From positions 1 to 46,731 of IMG/VR virus record IMGVR_UViG_3300043446_001394: a stretch of 46,731 bases of DNA; one strand, written 5' to 3'. Shown here in pieces: positions 44,477 through 46,731 of this stretch (positions within the stretch are counted from its first letter, which is position 1; every line of letters starts with the position of its first letter). This stretch comes from a virus. The notes beneath the pieces were generated by a model. That model saw only the letters and a program-made list of their open reading frames with translations, had not been told where the DNA came from and ran no database searches. The translations under genes were made by a program, and so were the position numbers.

Positions 44477-44807
44477 TCTGATCGTTTCTATTCATTTCTA
44501 GTATTGCAAGTGTTGCTGTAACATTAGATATATTAGATGCAGATATACCAATAGTATCACTTTCTTGCAATACAATAGGTCCGTTTGCTAAATTACAAGT
44601 CGTAGGTCCTGTAATACTTGCATAAGCTACTACAAAATTAGTGCTAGTAGAAGCTTGATTAATTGTAACAGTTACATTTTTAGATCCAGATATATTTGCT
44701 ACCTGAATGTTTTGAATAACTGCTCTTGAATTAGCAGGACAACTATATACAGTTACAGTACTAGTAGTTGTTGGAGCATAAAATTTACTTATATAATAAT
44801 TAGCCAT
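44469..44807 (-). CDS. Small beta-rich virion protein (112 aa)
   Basis: Alternating Thr/Val/Ser strands (YYISKFYAPTTTSTVTVYSC, ISGSKNVTVTINQASTSTNF) and a QESDTIGISASN turn suggest a compact beta sandwich. It resembles the 109-aa protein at 304-633 in length and style. Likely a minor head, neck or fibre component. It begins four bases after the stop of the 421-aa structural protein. Confidence 0.65.
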   Translation of the reverse strand: MANYYISKFYAPTTTSTVTVYSCPANSRAVIQNIQVANISGSKNVTVTINQASTSTNFVVAYASITGPTTCNLANGPIVLQESDTIGISASNISNVTATLAILEMNRNDQNG

Positions 44808-44811
44808 ATTT

Positions 44812-46077
44812 TTATTGTGTTAAATCTATAAATGTTAATGTTCCAATTCCATCTCCTTTAGTTGCTCCTGATATAGTTTTAACTCCTAAAGTATATATAT
44901 CACTTACACCAGCAAGAGAAGATCCTAATTGTAAATCAAAATTATAGCCTGTTGCTTCTATAGTACTTGTTTGTCCACCTCCTCCAGTATTTGCAATATA
45001 ACCATTTTGTACAAGTGTTCCTGCTGCAGATATAGCAGTTGCAGATACATCCATTTCAACGTTTGCATCACTAGATACTGCTGACCATGAAGCTCCTGTT
45101 AATGTTGGATTTTTAATTAAAGCGATTTCATAGTTTTGTAAAGTTGTTGGTTGGAATTGAATTGATTTAGGTATTACAACTGCATTTAAAGCAGTTGAAG
45201 CTAATCTGATAGAAACGATTGGAAAGAAAGTTGATGTTGTATCTATATTAGTAAATATACTAGTTCTTCTAGCTAAATGTTCAACAGACGTTTGTTCAAA
45301 TCCAGCTTCAGATACAACTGATGAACATATTTGTTTTAAAGTAGATGAACTTGCTGTTGCTGCTGTATTTGTTATTTCATACCTTACAGGTAATATTGCT
45401 GTAGTCATATAAACAGAAGTTCCATAAACGTTTGCTGTATTATAAGTATGACATACAATATATTGGCCATTAATAATAAATCCACATCTAACTGATCCAA
45501 CCCCTAACCATTCAAAATCCATCCATAATATTTGAGGATGTGTTAAATCTAATGTTAATCCACTAGGTCCTGTCCCATCTAATTTATCACCATTCCAAGA
45601 AGATTGCTCAACTCGTCTTGTTGTATTGTCTACAGAACCACTAATATAGGTTCTTAATACAAATGCTTTAGTTCCAGGAGATGCTCCAGTCAATTCAAAA
45701 TAAACTCCATTTTGAGTTCCAAAGTATCCACAACGTTGTCTTAGGTTTGCTTTAGGATCATTCATTTGAAATGTCATAAGAGCAAGTAAACCTTTTCCTG
45801 GTTGATAAGGCATACATCTATAAGTTTGTCTAACAACTTCAGCACCAGAAGCAGTTGTATTAATCATAGCAACAGAAGCTTCATTAGTTAAAAAACTAGT
45901 ACTTCCTCCAGTTACAGTTGAGGTATCAAACTGATTATCTATTGCGTATCTATTTTGAGAATCAAATAATGTATAAGGAGAAGATACTCTTAATCTTCCA
46001 AATGCATCTGTATTTGTTCCATTAATTGCAACATAGATTGGATAAGCAGATCCTGAATTTACATTAGGGCAACTCAT
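44812..46077 (-). CDS. Conserved marine-phage structural protein (421 aa)
   Basis: I choose the ATG at 46077, which overlaps the upstream stop (TAATG) with AGGGTG as ribosome site. A GTG three codons earlier is possible. DAFGRLRVSSPYTLFDSQNR, then YQPGKGLLALMTFQMNDPKA and NLRQRCGYFGTQNGVYFELT and ILWMDFEWLGVGSVRCGFII form the signature of a structural family often seen in uncultured marine phages. It is beta-rich with no enzymatic motif. Possibly a capsid or tail fibre protein. The exact place in the virion is unknown to me. Confidence 0.75.
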   Translation of the reverse strand: MSCPNVNSGSAYPIYVAINGTNTDAFGRLRVSSPYTLFDSQNRYAIDNQFDTSTVTGGSTSFLTNEASVAMINTTASGAEVVRQTYRCMPYQPGKGLLALMTFQMNDPKANLRQRCGYFGTQNGVYFELTGASPGTKAFVLRTYISGSVDNTTRRVEQSSWNGDKLDGTGPSGLTLDLTHPQILWMDFEWLGVGSVRCGFIINGQYIVCHTYNTANVYGTSVYMTTAILPVRYEITNTAATASSSTLKQICSSVVSEAGFEQTSVEHLARRTSIFTNIDTTSTFFPIVSIRLASTALNAVVIPKSIQFQPTTLQNYEIALIKNPTLTGASWSAVSSDANVEMDVSATAISAAGTLVQNGYIANTGGGGQTSTIEATGYNFDLQLGSSLAGVSDIYTLGVKTISGATKGDGIGTLTFIDLTQ

Positions 46078-46256
46078 TAGCAACACCCTGATCTCATACT
46101 AAACCAAATTTGTCTTTGAATCTCTTGTGTATTATCTGTTTGATAAGAAGTATTTAATTGGTTTTGTAAAGTTTCTAATACCTGATTGATCTGTCTAAAG
46201 TTATCAACCGTATAAGGTTCTCTTGGTTCTGGTATATATAAATTAATCTTTGTCAT
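46077..46256 (-). CDS. Small virion-module protein (59 aa)
   Basis: Encodes MTKINLYIPEPREPYTVDNF and RQINQVLETLQNQLNTSYQT, ending WFSMRSGCC. The helical, Gln/Asn-rich middle could be a coiled coil. It is coupled by TAATG to the 421-aa structural protein and lies two bases after the tail protein stop. Function unknown. Confidence 0.6.
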   Translation of the reverse strand: MTKINLYIPEPREPYTVDNFRQINQVLETLQNQLNTSYQTDNTQEIQRQIWFSMRSGCC

Positions 46257-46258
46257 AA

Positions 46259-46731
46259 TTATGTTTGTGGGAAACTACCACCTCTTCCATCTGGTTGTAT
46301 ATCTACTCTAAATATTCCGTAACGCCAAGTATCATCTATAGCATCATTTTCTATTTTAAGACTAGCTAATCTACCTCTTGCACGTGTATCTACTTTATCA
46401 GTTGATGTATCAATAGTAAACGGACCTATAGAAGTTTGTCCTTTAGCTGTTGTTGTATCTGCTGGGTAAGCTCTTAAATAAATAGTTACTTTTGCATTTC
46501 CTTCTAAATTTTTAAAATCAGGTATAAATCTTCTAATCTTTAAGAAATACTCTCCATTACCATCTACGTCTAATTCAAAATCTCCTGATCTAATATATGC
46601 AGAAATAGCATTTGTACTTGTTGTTGTAGCTGTTGGTCTTAATATTTCATTCTTACCTTTTTCTTGTATAAAGTAATATGAAGCTCCATTACTTACACCA
46701 TTAATAACTGGAACAGTTGGTGTTGCATCTG
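46259..46731 (-). CDS. Tail tubular B/stabilisation-type protein, C-terminal part
   Basis: About 156 codons before the right edge. The N-terminal part is outside the window. Visible: SNGASYYFIQEKGKNEILRP, FELDVDGNGEYFLKIRRFIP and, near the end, GPFTIDTSTDKVDTRARGRL, ENDAIDDTWRYGIFRVDIQP and DGRGGSFPQT. The G-P-(F/Y)...T.K.D.RARGR.A.L.IE....D..WR.G..R.DIQPDGRR pattern matches the C-terminus of podovirus tail-tube/DNA-stabilisation proteins. This supports a short-tailed particle. Family by pattern, not by search. Confidence 0.7.
   Translation of the reverse strand, partial: DATPTVPVINGVSNGASYYFIQEKGKNEILRPTATTTSTNAISAYIRSGDFELDVDGNGEYFLKIRRFIPDFKNLEGNAKVTIYLRAYPADTTTAKGQTSIGPFTIDTSTDKVDTRARGRLASLKIENDAIDDTWRYGIFRVDIQPDGRGGSFPQT

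Overview
The window is most of the genome of an AT-rich, lytic-looking tailed phage. It carries terminase large and small subunits, a very large P22-type portal (781 aa), a scaffold and major capsid pair, a GNAT-like protein next to ejection-type virion proteins, and the C-terminal end of a tail-tube or stabilisation-type protein. There is no tape-measure or tail-sheath gene, which points to a short-tailed (podovirus) architecture. The low GC content and the gene set (GroES-like, Hsp20, AdoMet decarboxylase-like and DUF3310 proteins, and small basic proteins with RPGRH..GQGR) resemble uncultured marine phages of the SAR11/Pelagibacter kind. That host assignment is inference. I saw no integrase, no phage RNA polymerase, no rRNA, no tRNA and no CRISPR array.

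Layout. (1) 1-11177, minus strand, reading from right to left: TerL, a cluster of small glycine/basic-tailed proteins, the portal, a LAGLIDADG endonuclease gene overlapping a holin, micro-genes, a GroES-like protein, scaffold, capsid and two beta-rich structural proteins, then a protein cut by the window edge. (2) 11178-16802, an accessory segment unusually rich in CpG in its first part: VRR-NUC nuclease, ArdC antirestriction protein, a Cys-motif GP88-type protein, several small genes and the terminase small subunit far from TerL. (3) 16803-17760, a repeat-rich control region between divergent transcription units. (4) 17463-22235, plus strand: about 22 tiny genes, 19 of them stop/start coupled. 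(5) 22345-31499, mostly minus strand: small genes, then the replication module (ParB-like protein, family A DNA polymerase, DUF3310, UvrD-like helicase, archaeo-eukaryotic-type primase, probable ssDNA-binding protein). (6) 31598-33747, plus strand: SNF2-type helicase and a glycosyltransferase. (7) 33835-36255, minus strand: Hsp20, HNH nuclease, AdoMetDC-like protein, PD-(D/E)XK exonuclease. (8) 36293-46731, minus strand: ejection/virion proteins, two glycosyltransferases, structural proteins and the edge-truncated tail protein.

The two window ends are both minus-strand virion genes. This fits a circular map in which the unseen part holds the remaining tail genes between the stabilisation-type protein and the fragment at 1-296. 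Almost every gene is coupled to its neighbour by ATGA or TAATG overlaps. Transcription control seems concentrated at 11.4-13.8 kb, 16.8-18.4 kb, about 23.95 kb and 31.5 kb.
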